Positions 1 to 5,816 of a stretch of 6,483 bases of DNA are shown here, piece after piece (the first letter of the stretch is position 1; each line of letters opens with the position of its first letter). The position numbers and the translations under genes are program-made. Source of the DNA: Holosporales bacterium (GTDB lineage: Bacteria > Pseudomonadota > Alphaproteobacteria > BNTO01); assembly GCA_031270515.1 (NCBI GenBank), contig JAISXM010000078.1:1-6483 (forward strand). The letters are read 5' to 3'. The notes beneath the pieces are model-generated. The model worked only from the letters and a program-made list of their open reading frames with translations. It was not told the DNA's origin and ran no database searches.

Positions 1-31
1 AACGGCCCAAAAGGGCTTTCGCAACAGGTCT
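1..31 (+). repeat. 69-bp palindromic element, right end (cut by window edge)
   Basis: These 31 bases match the last 31 bases of the complete copy at 5629-5697 with few differences and end in the terminal inverted repeat cgcaacaggtc followed by TA. The left part lies outside the window. It sits upstream of the promoter of the LRR gene. It is in the same orientation as the copies at 239-307 and 5629-5697. Confidence 0.85.
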
Positions 32-89
32 ATTGTTAGCCTCCTCAATAATAATATTGCTGTGTTCTTTTCAAACAGATTAGCTGTTG

Positions 90-118
90 TTGACTAAGTT
101 ATGCGCAAACGCTATATT
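90..118 (+). promoter_or_regulatory. Sigma70-type promoter of the LRR gene
   Basis: A -35 box TTGACT (90-95) and a -10 box TATATT (113-118) are separated by exactly 17 bases, one mismatch each from consensus. Transcription would begin near 125 and give a leader of about 35 bases before the ATG at 161. The spacing and the bases around the -10 box (cgctat) resemble the promoter of the kinase-like gene at 1693-1721. Confidence 0.7.
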
Positions 119-160
119 AGTATTAGAAGACTTATACGAATACAAAAAAAGTGACTATAT

Positions 161-1369
161 ATGAATAAATACTTTAGCGTTCTGACCTTATGTGCGTGTC
201 AATTTGTCCTAAATTCCTCCTACTCTGCAGGCTTAAGTCGACCTGTTGCGGACGCTGCGTCAGCACAGCAGGAATCAACGGCCCAAAATGGCGTTAGCAG
301 CAGAGATACTAGACCTCAACGCAGATATACTAAACCTCAAAAAGGAGTTCCCGCAAGGCTTGGTTATGTAGAGGAGCTTATACAAGGCGGCGTGCTATTT
401 GTCCCGAGAGAGATAGCATCCTTACAATGGAAAAACAGTTCCTGTAATTTTGTCATTAATTCTGTAGAGTTTGACCCGGGCTGTATACTGGCATCCATAG
501 GAAAAGGCGTATTTAAAGAACAAAATATACAAACTGCTATATTGCCAGATAAAGTTATATCTATAGACTCACAAGCGTTTGCAGGCTGTAAAAGACTTGA
601 GACAATCAGACTCCCCAATGGTATAAAGTTCATTGGGAGTGAAGCGTTTGCAGCGTGTGAGACTCTTGAACGATTTGGGCCAGGTGTAGATATCGGACAA
701 GATGAGACGACGCTTCCATCTAGTTTGACGCGCATAGACGCAGGCGCTTTTAAAGGGTGCCAAAAATTGCGCAACATTACGATTCCGAATCGTGTCGAAT
801 TTATTGGAGAAGGCGCTTTTAAAGGATGCACGTCTTTGCATACTGTTGTTTTAGGACAGAATGTAAATAAAATTCAGTCCGACGCTTTTTCTTCAACAGG
901 GGTGACGTCTATAGTAATACCCAGTGCAGTAAGTTATATAGGGAGCTGTGTTTTTAAGAATAGTCCTTTGGAGACCATGACGTTTGAGGCCAGAAGGCCA
1001 GATATGGAACTTCATTTGTGTTCCGAAATGCTGGATGGTACTAACGTAAAAGAAATAGTGCTTTCTGGAATTGTAGTATTTGATCGGGGAGTATTTGCTT
1101 CTACAGTGATAGAATATTTAGACTTATCGCAATGTTCAAGAATAGACACTTTTTTCGAAAGTGAAGTTCCCACAAAGAGGCAGTACTTGAATAAGAGGAA
1201 TGATGCAAGTGTCATTCAATGTCTTAATGGGATCTTTTCGACAAGCGACAATAACACTGCAAAAACAACGAATATCATTCCAGTTTGTCGTGTAAAATTT
1301 GCAGAAGGGAATGTTTGGCAATACAATTCAGAAAAACTTAGTTGGGAGAGGTGTCCTCCCGCACCTTGA
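161..1369 (+). CDS. Exported BspA-type leucine-rich-repeat protein
   Basis: The 402-residue product begins with a signal peptide (residues 1-24, basic start MNKYF, hydrophobic core, SYSAG end). Residues 27-49 are encoded by a 69-bp palindromic repeat and are followed by a basic, proline-containing linker (about 50-66). From about 99 to 275 runs a series of 22-25-residue repeats of the LRR_5/BspA (Treponema pallidum LRR) type, with the recurring pattern LP..I..I...AF.GC..L..I, for example at 133-155, 189-210 and 211-232. The repeats are also visible in the DNA (ggcgcttttaaagg occurs twice). The tail, to 402, has no recognised domain. Such proteins are usually surface-exposed or secreted and bind other proteins, so a role in host contact is inferred, not shown. 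The ribosome binding site is weak, but the ATG gives the complete signal peptide and fits the promoter 43 bases upstream. It is monocistronic. No enzyme motif is visible. Confidence 0.88.
   Translation: MNKYFSVLTLCACQFVLNSSYSAGLSRPVADAASAQQESTAQNGVSSRDTRPQRRYTKPQKGVPARLGYVEELIQGGVLFVPREIASLQWKNSSCNFVINSVEFDPGCILASIGKGVFKEQNIQTAILPDKVISIDSQAFAGCKRLETIRLPNGIKFIGSEAFAACETLERFGPGVDIGQDETTLPSSLTRIDAGAFKGCQKLRNITIPNRVEFIGEGAFKGCTSLHTVVLGQNVNKIQSDAFSSTGVTSIVIPSAVSYIGSCVFKNSPLETMTFEARRPDMELHLCSEMLDGTNVKEIVLSGIVVFDRGVFASTVIEYLDLSQCSRIDTFFESEVPTKRQYLNKRNDASVIQCLNGIFSTSDNNTAKTTNIIPVCRVKFAEGNVWQYNSEKLSWERCPPAP
239..307 (+). repeat. 69-bp palindromic element inserted in frame in the LRR gene
   Basis: It aligns without gaps over 69 bases with the intergenic copy at 5629-5697, about 55 identities by eye. 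The left two thirds are best conserved; the right terminal repeat has drifted, so the palindrome is partly lost. It starts exactly at codon 27 and contributes 23 residues (27-49), rich in Ala, Ser and Gln, between the signal peptide and the basic linker. The flanking TA seen at other copies is absent here. The paralogous leader of the gene at 1764 lacks it. Confidence 0.85.
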
Positions 1370-1557
1370 GGTGGATAAGCCGAAGTCTTAGGACCTTATA
1401 TATTTTTCCCTCTTACAATCATTTGTGGCTAGAATGATTGAGTCACGTCGAGCCTTCGGTGAGTTGCAACGATCCGAGATGAAAAGAACGTTAAGCGCTT
1501 CTCGTCGTGCCTGGATATATATGCCAAGTATAACGTCTCATCTGTTAAGCCCAAGTC
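1370..1557. other. Intergenic stretch without a recognised gene
   Basis: This holds the 3' flank of the LRR gene. An 8-bp perfect inverted repeat (caatcatt, 1416-1423, with aatgattg, 1433-1440) forms a small hairpin, but no T-run follows it, so it is not a convincing terminator. A minus-strand open frame of 73 codons crosses the region, but its start lies inside the palindromic element at 1589-1657. I recognise no protein similarity in it. Confidence 0.4.
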
Positions 1558-1673
1558 CACGAGAGTAGACAGTAGCGTTCCCGCTATTAGACCTGTTGCG
1601 AACGCCCTTTTGAGTCGTTGATTTCTGTCGTGTTGATGCAGCTTTCGCAACAGGTCTACTGTCTACTCTCGTG
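1558..1673. repeat. Older hairpin interrupted by the 69-bp element
   Basis: A perfect 18-base inverted repeat, cacgagagtagacagtag (1558-1575) and its complement (1656-1673), encloses the whole 69-bp element. Removing the element and one TA leaves a compact hairpin with an additional inner stem, tagcg/cgcta (1574-1587). This indicates that the element jumped into the loop side of a pre-existing palindrome. No T-run follows, so a terminator role is not supported. Confidence 0.75.
1589..1657 (-). repeat. 69-bp palindromic element, complete, inverted
   Basis: The terminal inverted repeats agacctgttgcgaa (1589-1602) and its near complement (ending 1657) are intact. The reverse complement matches the copy at 5629-5697 at about 61 of 69 positions by eye. 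TA flanks the core on both sides, as at the other intergenic copies. It is a short non-autonomous repeat with no room for a transposase. Confidence 0.9.
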
Positions 1674-1692
1674 AGCATAAGTCATCATTGTC

Positions 1693-1721
1693 TTGACATG
1701 CACACAATGCTTCGCTATTAT
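1693..1721 (+). promoter_or_regulatory. Sigma70-type promoter of the kinase-like gene
   Basis: A perfect -35 box TTGACA (1693-1698), a 17-base spacer and a -10 box TATTAT (1716-1721) lie 42 bases before the ATG at 1764. A purine-rich ribosome binding site, agagaga (1751-1757), precedes the start at a suitable distance. It is among the strongest-looking promoters in the window. Confidence 0.78.
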
Positions 1722-1763
1722 TTATTATAGAGAGACGGATATATAAATATAGAGAGATATACT

Positions 1764-2453
1764 ATGCGCGCACGATTGTTGCTCCCATTAATAATTACCC
1801 TAGCTTGCAATAGCTACTCTGCAGGAGCGAGCAACCCAGAAGGCAGGGAAGAACTTGACAGAATATATGTCTCGCTAGGAGATCCGGATAGCTTCAGACA
1901 GATATGCGGCGTATTACTAACGCCAACAAGCGTACCTAGTCTTGCTCAAGATTTGGTCTGTGTTTTTAAACAAGTGATTACTGATATGAAAAAAGAAGAG
2001 GCGAAAGGGACTCCTCCAAAATATTTTGTTCCAGATATAGGAGACGTTTCCCTTATAACAAATCCCCAGAAAACTGCATATTGCGGCATTGTAGATCTTC
2101 AATCCACGGTAGAGAGTGCCATCCCTTATGGTAAAGTAACATTGGCTCCTGAACTTCAGAATGGAGGCCCGTGTACGGAGGCTTCGGTTGTCTATGCTTA
2201 TGGTGTAATCATTGCGTTAATTTGCTATAAATCCATAGCCCTGCAAGAAAAAGCAACGGATGAGTTCGAACAAATATCAGGCCCCCTTAGTGATACCCAA
2301 CGAATAATATTGAAAGGTGCAATCCGTACTTTTATATGCCCAGAATACGACGTCGCAAATATAATTGTACAATGCTTGGATAGCGATCCTGAAAAGCGTC
2401 CAAAGCTTGATGATATTGATGAGAAAGCATGCGCGGCGGACTGTTACTATTGA
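1764..2453 (+). CDS. Exported protein-kinase-like protein (probable pseudokinase C-lobe)
   Basis: The 229-residue product starts with a signal peptide (MRARLLLPLIITLACNSYSAG, residues 1-21). A lipoprotein reading at Cys15 is possible, but the lipobox is poor. The second half resembles the C-terminal lobe of eukaryotic-type protein kinases: an APE motif (LAPEL, 127-131), a subdomain IX-like helix SVVYAYGVII (141-150), then CLDSDPEKRPKLDDI (204-218) with the conserved Arg212 of subdomain XI. In kinases subdomain IX has Asp before Val-Tyr; here it is Val142. I see no glycine loop, no catalytic lysine, no HRD motif and no clear DFG (IGDVSLI at 92-98 lies about where it would be). The protein is therefore too short for a full kinase of about 260 residues and is probably inactive. 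It could be a scaffold or decoy effector, or a decayed remnant. It stands alone behind its own promoter and shares its signal-peptide end with the LRR protein upstream. The kinase assignment is inferred from motif order only. Confidence 0.6.
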   Translation: MRARLLLPLIITLACNSYSAGASNPEGREELDRIYVSLGDPDSFRQICGVLLTPTSVPSLAQDLVCVFKQVITDMKKEEAKGTPPKYFVPDIGDVSLITNPQKTAYCGIVDLQSTVESAIPYGKVTLAPELQNGGPCTEASVVYAYGVIIALICYKSIALQEKATDEFEQISGPLSDTQRIILKGAIRTFICPEYDVANIIVQCLDSDPEKRPKLDDIDEKACAADCYY

Positions 2454-2757
2454 TATAGCCAATGACACCTGTTTTCCCGCATTTAATTATACTCAACACA
2501 TCGCTAATGCTAGAAAAGCTATCAGGAAACGAGTTGTGATTGCCAATATAGCTACGCATCATAAAAAAACCAGCACCGCCTTTGCTTCAGTCATAATGTT
2601 TCTAAAGCAATGCGCGGCAGGGTTTTTATGTGGTTTGGCTATAAGAAAACTGTCGATTCCCGCCAGGGCAGCGGTTAGCGTCGTTCCAATAAATCCTCCA
2701 TAAACTTGTTGACATCTGCGTAAATCATTTGCACTTGCGTCAATCCTCAAAACGCGA
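2454..2757. other. Intergenic stretch, possible decayed gene on the minus strand
   Basis: No convincing gene is present. On the minus strand between about 2706 and 2559 an open frame reads like part of a membrane protein (YGGFIGTTLTAALAGIDSFL, then a short polar segment), but it has no good start, ends after about 50 codons, and its continuation would need a frameshift. Plus-strand frames here overlap the end of the kinase-like gene and show no family features. A gene remnant is possible but weakly supported. Confidence 0.25.
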
Positions 2758-2763
2758 CATAAT
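2735..2763 (+). promoter_or_regulatory. Probable promoter of the rplM-rpsI operon
   Basis: TTGCGT (2735-2740) and CATAAT (2758-2763) are 17 bases apart, which would start transcription about 25 bases before the chosen rplM ATG at 2795. A perfect TTGACA lies further upstream at 2709-2714, but no acceptable -10 box follows it at 16-18 bases. Confidence 0.5.
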
Positions 2764-2794
2764 TACACTCGTGGAATCATCAATAGAGTTACGT

Positions 2795-3271
2795 ATGTCT
2801 GTAAATGCATATACTCCTTCATGTAGGGTAGACGAGGTGGGGCGCCGCTGGTTGTTAATCGACGCAACGGATCTTGTTTTAGGGCGGTTAGCTAGTACAG
2901 TGGCAAATATTTTGAGAGGCAAACACAAGGCAGCCTTCACGCCGCATAATGATTGTGGCGACCATGTTGTTATTGTAAATGCCGAAAAAATTTTCTTAAC
3001 GGGGAATAAGTTAAAGAACAAAATGTACTACCGTCACTCTGGGTACCCTGGTGGGCTGAAAGAGACCACCGCCGAGAAGGTCATTAACGGGCGTTACCCC
3101 GATCGAGTGATTCGCAAAGCTGTGGAGCGCATGATCCCATCTGGCCCGCTGGGGCGCCAGGTCTTGCGCAAGCTTCATGTATACGCGGGGAGTGAGCATC
3201 CTCATTCGGCTCAGCAGCCTGAGGTGTTTGATTTCGCAATCCTAAATTCAAAAAATAAAAAAAGGGGGTAA
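2795..3271 (+). CDS. rplM: 50S ribosomal protein L13
   Basis: L13 is an early-assembling protein of the large ribosomal subunit that binds 23S rRNA. The 158-residue product has the family landmarks in order: RRWLLIDATDLVLGRLAS (17-34), GDHVVIVNAEKI (55-66), YYRHSGYPGG (78-87), and the L13 signature ERMIPSGPLGRQVLRKLHVY (111-130), followed by AGSEHPHSAQQPEVFD. The C-terminal ending, NSKNKKRG, fits alphaproteobacterial L13. The open frame extends upstream to a TTG at 2729, but the ATG at 2795 gives the normal N-terminus and length and fits a start site downstream of the promoter. The stop codon is 3 bases before rpsI, and the last codons of rplM form the ribosome binding site of rpsI. This pairing is the conserved bacterial L13-S9 operon. 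Confidence 0.97.
   Translation: MSVNAYTPSCRVDEVGRRWLLIDATDLVLGRLASTVANILRGKHKAAFTPHNDCGDHVVIVNAEKIFLTGNKLKNKMYYRHSGYPGGLKETTAEKVINGRYPDRVIRKAVERMIPSGPLGRQVLRKLHVYAGSEHPHSAQQPEVFDFAILNSKNKKRG
3262..3268 (+). promoter_or_regulatory. Ribosome binding site of rpsI inside the end of rplM
   Basis: The strong purine run aaggggg overlaps the last Lys-Arg-Gly codons of rplM and lies 6 bases before the rpsI ATG. This supports translational coupling of the two genes and fixes the rpsI start. Confidence 0.8.
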
Positions 3272-3274
3272 ACG

Positions 3275-3796
3275 ATGGCAGATCGTGGCTTAAGTTTAAG
3301 TGACCTGAAAGAAGCAGTTGGTGGTGCGACGCAGCTCGATATGTCTGCCGTCGTTCCTCAGTCGACTGGGGGGACGCCTCCCAGAGAGTACGTGCAGGTG
3401 ATCGACGCGCAGGGGCGCGCATACGCGACTGGCAAGCGGAAGGACGCTGTCGCCAGGGTTTGGGTGCGGCCCGGCTCTGGGAAGATTAACGTGAACGGAC
3501 GAGACGGCGCGGCGTATTTCGCGCGCCCCGTGCTGCAGATGTTGATCGATCAGCCGTTTAAAACAGTGAATCGCCTTGGGCAGTACGACGTGTGGTGTAC
3601 TGTGAAGGGCGGAGGCTTGTCTGGGCAAGCTGGGGCGGTGCGGCATGGGATAAGTCGCGCGCTGAGCTTTTATGAGCCGGATTTGCGCCCTGTGTTGAAA
3701 AAAGGCGGATTCCTGACGCGTGATAGTCGTGTCGTCGAACGGAAAAAATGTGGGCAACCTAAGGCTCGAAAGCGTTTTCAGTTTTCGAAGCGTTAG
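3275..3796 (+). CDS. rpsI: 30S ribosomal protein S9
   Basis: S9 is a small-subunit protein whose C-terminal tail reaches the P-site tRNA. The 173-residue product is longer than the roughly 130 residues of the E. coli protein because of an N-terminal extension (about 1-45, with SLSDLKEAVGG), as is common in Alphaproteobacteria. The core begins at AYATGKRKDAVARVWV (49-64), contains the S9 signature GGGLSGQAGAVRHGISRAL (112-130), and ends in the conserved basic tail KARKRFQFSKR with terminal Lys-Arg. It is the second gene of the operon with rplM, translated from a strong ribosome binding site in the rplM end. A hairpin terminator follows at 3857-3892. Codon choice is clearly more GC-rich than in the LRR and kinase-like genes. 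Confidence 0.98.
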   Translation: MADRGLSLSDLKEAVGGATQLDMSAVVPQSTGGTPPREYVQVIDAQGRAYATGKRKDAVARVWVRPGSGKINVNGRDGAAYFARPVLQMLIDQPFKTVNRLGQYDVWCTVKGGGLSGQAGAVRHGISRALSFYEPDLRPVLKKGGFLTRDSRVVERKKCGQPKARKRFQFSKR

Positions 3797-3801
3797 TCTA
3801 T

Positions 3802-3848
3802 TGAGCAGCAATTTTGGCTGCCGTTTAAATAATCAGTTATGCTGCTCA
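3802..3848 (+). repeat. 9-bp inverted repeat after rpsI
   Basis: TGAGCAGCA (3802-3810) and its exact complement TGCTGCTCA (3840-3848) enclose a 29-base loop, beginning 6 bases after the rpsI stop. It lies directly before the terminator hairpin and may protect the 3' end of the mRNA. No function can be shown. Confidence 0.5.
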
Positions 3849-3856
3849 GTTGACAA

Positions 3857-3892
3857 CTCGGAAGTGGGATCCACTTTCGAGTGTTTTTGTTT
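3857..3892 (+). terminator. Rho-independent terminator of rplM-rpsI
   Basis: An 11-bp stem, ctcggaagtgg (3857-3867) with ccactttcgag (3871-3881), has one G-T pair and a 3-base loop, and is followed by the T-rich run tgtttttgttt. It lies 60 bases after the rpsI stop. Confidence 0.85.
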
Positions 3893-3900
3893 AATGTCCA

Positions 3901-4027
3901 GTATACCCAAACATAAAAAGATGTCTGGTTCGTCGTTTCGATGCTCGACTCGGGCAGTACGTTTAGTACAGCCCTTCGTCTGCGCTTCGAGACTCCTGCT
4001 GCTAACTCTTTTTGTGATTTGGTACAC
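3901..4027. repeat. Long imperfect palindrome, second repeat family, copy A
   Basis: The whole 127-base segment folds on itself about 3963. Outer arms 3901-3920 and 4008-4027 agree at about 16 of 20 positions; the centre is gggcagtac (3952-3960) facing gtacagccc (3966-3974). The core segments cgtcgtttcgatgctcgact (3931-3950) and gcttcgagactcct (3983-3996) recur in copy B with few changes. It lies between the rpsI terminator and the symporter gene and encodes nothing recognisable. Confidence 0.65.
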
Positions 4028-4087
4028 AACGAAAGTCAGTCATTTGGGGGGATCCAGTATATTTGGGGGCTGATAGGACAAAAACTC

Positions 4088-4232
4088 AGAACCTGTTTGC
4101 AAGAACATTTTGACTCGTATTTTCTGCGTCGATTCGATGCTCGGCTGCTCACGTACTGGCAGTACGCTGCGCGCCTGTGCTTCGAGTCTCCTAGAAAATA
4201 CTGACGTCAAAAATGCCTTGCAGACAGGTTCT
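4088..4232. repeat. Long palindrome, second repeat family, copy B
   Basis: Arms of about 38-40 bases (4088-4125 and 4193-4232) begin and end with agaacctgt and acaggttct and pair with few mismatches. The centre is a short hairpin, cgtact-ggc-agtacg (4152-4166). Core segments at 4127-4146 and 4179-4192 match copy A. The right end is 29 bases before the symporter ATG, so the hairpin either lies in the symporter mRNA leader or just upstream of its promoter. Confidence 0.8.
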
Positions 4233-4261
4233 CAAATTATGAAAAAGCATAGGTTGGTATT

Positions 4262-5593
4262 ATGAGTTGTTTGTGGCAGGATTGCGTCCACGCAATATTC
4301 AGTGTGTTAAGTATTGCGAATGATACACTGTGGGAATATGTTGATTTTGTAATAATATTGGCCATCGGCTTGTACTTGACCTTCAAGTCCAAATTTTTCC
4401 AAGTCAGGACCATCTTCAGTCCGTTCGAAACCTTCAAAGCATTGCGGCACGCCACGCACGCAGACACGGAATGCGGGCTGGGGCCGTTGCGCCTGTACTT
4501 CACCTCCATGGGGGGCGCCATTGGCATAGGCAACCTTGGAGGCGTCGTCGCGGCCGTGTCCATCGGTGGCCCAGGCGGGTTGTTTTGGATGTGGATTGCT
4601 GTGTTTGTCGGGATGTTAGTCAAATACGCGGAAATTTTCTTAGGGATAAAGTACCGCATCCGCAACAAATCCGGCGGATATGACGGGGGCGCAATGTACT
4701 ACCTGGCCCGCGCGTACAACTGCAAATGGGTGCCTGCATTGTTTTGCGTATTGATGTGCATATATGGCACTGAAATATACCAATTTAAAGTTGTACAGGA
4801 CGCACTCGTGGACACGTACGGGCTGAACCGCATCGTCGTTGTTGTGATGATGCTGGCCGGAACGCTGTACGTCACCTTAGGCGGCATCAATCGCTTAGCA
4901 ATTATTTGCAGTACGTTGATGCCGTTCTTTTTGCTTCTGTACGCGTGCATTAGCATCTACGTAATCTACAAAAGCGACGTCGAATTCTTTGCGATGCTGG
5001 CGGACGTTGTGAAGTCCGCGTTCACGGGGCATGCTGCGGTTGGCGGCTTTGTGGGCAGCTCTTTCGCCACCACGGTTCAGCAGGGGATGTCGAACGCCGT
5101 GTACTCCGGGGACATAGGCATGGGGTATGACTCCGTGATCCAGTCGGAGACGCGCATCATCAAGCCCGCGGTACAGGCGCGGACGGCGATGTTTTCGTTG
5201 TTCACGGATTGCTCGATTTGCTCGATGACGGTGCTGCTGGTGCTAAGCACGGGGCAGTGGAAGGCCGGGTATGCGCATGGGTTCGACTATTTGGTCGCCG
5301 CTCTGTCGGATTACGTGCCGCACGTGAAGCAAATTATCACGGTGCTGTTCTTTTTGGCTGGCTGGACGACGATTCTGGGGTATCAAGCGGTTGCAATGAA
5401 AAGCGCGAAAAAATTGTCTGAGCACGGGCCCATGATTTATCTGTGCTATGCTATGGTTGCGTTTATTGCGTTTTCATTTGTGGATCAAAACTTTGCACGT
5501 ATGGTCATGTTCGTAGCAGGGGGGGTTATCGTGCTGGTCAATCTTATTGGGATATTCAGGCTTAGGCATGAACTTGAGTTTACGCGCTGGTGA
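4262..5593 (+). CDS. AGCS-family sodium (or proton)/alanine-glycine symporter
   Basis: The 443-residue integral inner-membrane protein belongs to the alanine/glycine:cation symporter family (AgcS/DagA/AlsT), which brings small neutral amino acids into the cell with a cation. The length is normal. The family signature GGPGGLFWMWIAVFVG is at residues 102-117, preceded by GGAIGIGNLGG (84-94). About ten hydrophobic segments are spread over the chain. The motif usually reading FSNEAGxG is replaced by MSNAVYSGDIGMGYDS (276-291), so this is a divergent branch and the substrate may differ from alanine. The ATG is preceded by AGG at 4251-4253, a weak ribosome binding site; the next in-frame ATGs would cut the first helix. 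The gene stands alone between repeats, with no clear promoter or terminator. Codon choice is GC-rich like the ribosomal genes. For a host-dependent bacterium it would fit uptake of host amino acids (inference). Confidence 0.92.
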   Translation: MSCLWQDCVHAIFSVLSIANDTLWEYVDFVIILAIGLYLTFKSKFFQVRTIFSPFETFKALRHATHADTECGLGPLRLYFTSMGGAIGIGNLGGVVAAVSIGGPGGLFWMWIAVFVGMLVKYAEIFLGIKYRIRNKSGGYDGGAMYYLARAYNCKWVPALFCVLMCIYGTEIYQFKVVQDALVDTYGLNRIVVVVMMLAGTLYVTLGGINRLAIICSTLMPFFLLLYACISIYVIYKSDVEFFAMLADVVKSAFTGHAAVGGFVGSSFATTVQQGMSNAVYSGDIGMGYDSVIQSETRIIKPAVQARTAMFSLFTDCSICSMTVLLVLSTGQWKAGYAHGFDYLVAALSDYVPHVKQIITVLFFLAGWTTILGYQAVAMKSAKKLSEHGPMIYLCYAMVAFIAFSFVDQNFARMVMFVAGGVIVLVNLIGIFRLRHELEFTRW

Positions 5594-5612
5594 TGAGTTG
5601 AACAACACCCAG

Positions 5613-5708
5613 AATACACGTAAATAATAGACCTGTTGCGAAAGCTGCGTCAACACGGCAGGAATCAACGGCTCAAAAGGGATTTCGCAACCGATCTAAT
5701 ACACGTAA
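5613..5708. repeat. 11-bp direct repeat bracketing a 69-bp element
   Basis: AATACACGTAA occurs at 5613-5623 and again at 5698-5708, on either side of the element at 5629-5697. It could be a local duplication made when the element arrived, but the first copy is separated from the element by 5 bases, unlike a simple target duplication. Confidence 0.55.
5629..5697 (+). repeat. 69-bp palindromic element, complete
   Basis: It begins agacctgttgcgaaagc and ends in a slightly drifted inverted repeat, ttcgcaaccgatct. TA flanks the core on both sides. All three forward frames are free of stop codons, while two of the three reverse frames contain one. It lies between the symporter and the phosphoesterase-like gene. 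Confidence 0.9.
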
Positions 5709-5764
5709 TATGAATGATTGATAATAAGCCAGCGCCACAGTCTTACAAAAATATACATAATTTC

Positions 5765-5777
5765 ACCACAGTGTGGT
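5765..5777. promoter_or_regulatory. 13-bp perfect palindrome, possible operator
   Basis: ACCACAGTGTGGT is a perfect 6+1+6 palindrome 39 bases before the ATG at 5817. Its size and position would suit a dimeric repressor or activator site. No clear promoter boxes could be assigned around it, so the role is a guess. Confidence 0.3.
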
Positions 5778-5816
5778 ACCATTAGTGTAAGTGGTAGATA
5801 TTGTCGTGATAAAAAA

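Noticed and set aside
1416..1440. Hairpin after the LRR gene as a terminator
   Set aside because: The 8-bp stem has no following T-run on the plus strand and none on the minus strand.
1429..1650. Minus-strand open frame of 73 codons
   Set aside because: Its start lies within the 69-bp element, which is open in all frames in that direction; the rest shows no family features and no promoter or ribosome binding site.
2365..2703. Plus-strand open frame of 112 codons overlapping the end of the kinase-like gene
   Set aside because: It shares 89 bases with a better-supported gene in another frame and has no ribosome binding site or recognisable domain.
2729..2794. Upstream TTG start for rplM adding 22 residues
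   Set aside because: The added residues do not resemble L13, and the start would fall before the likely transcription start; ATG 2795 gives the usual N-terminus.
3720..4204. Plus-strand open frames at 3720-4073 and 3941-4204
   Set aside because: They cross the end of rpsI, its terminator and the two palindromes; their composition reflects the repeats and not a protein.
3901..4232. CRISPR array or tRNA-like structure
   Set aside because: The two repeats are long self-complementary units with different arms, not short identical repeats with spacers, and no cloverleaf or CCA-like end is visible.
4237..4668. Minus-strand open frame of 143 codons opposite the symporter
   Set aside because: It is the shadow of the GC-biased symporter coding frame, with no start signals of its own.
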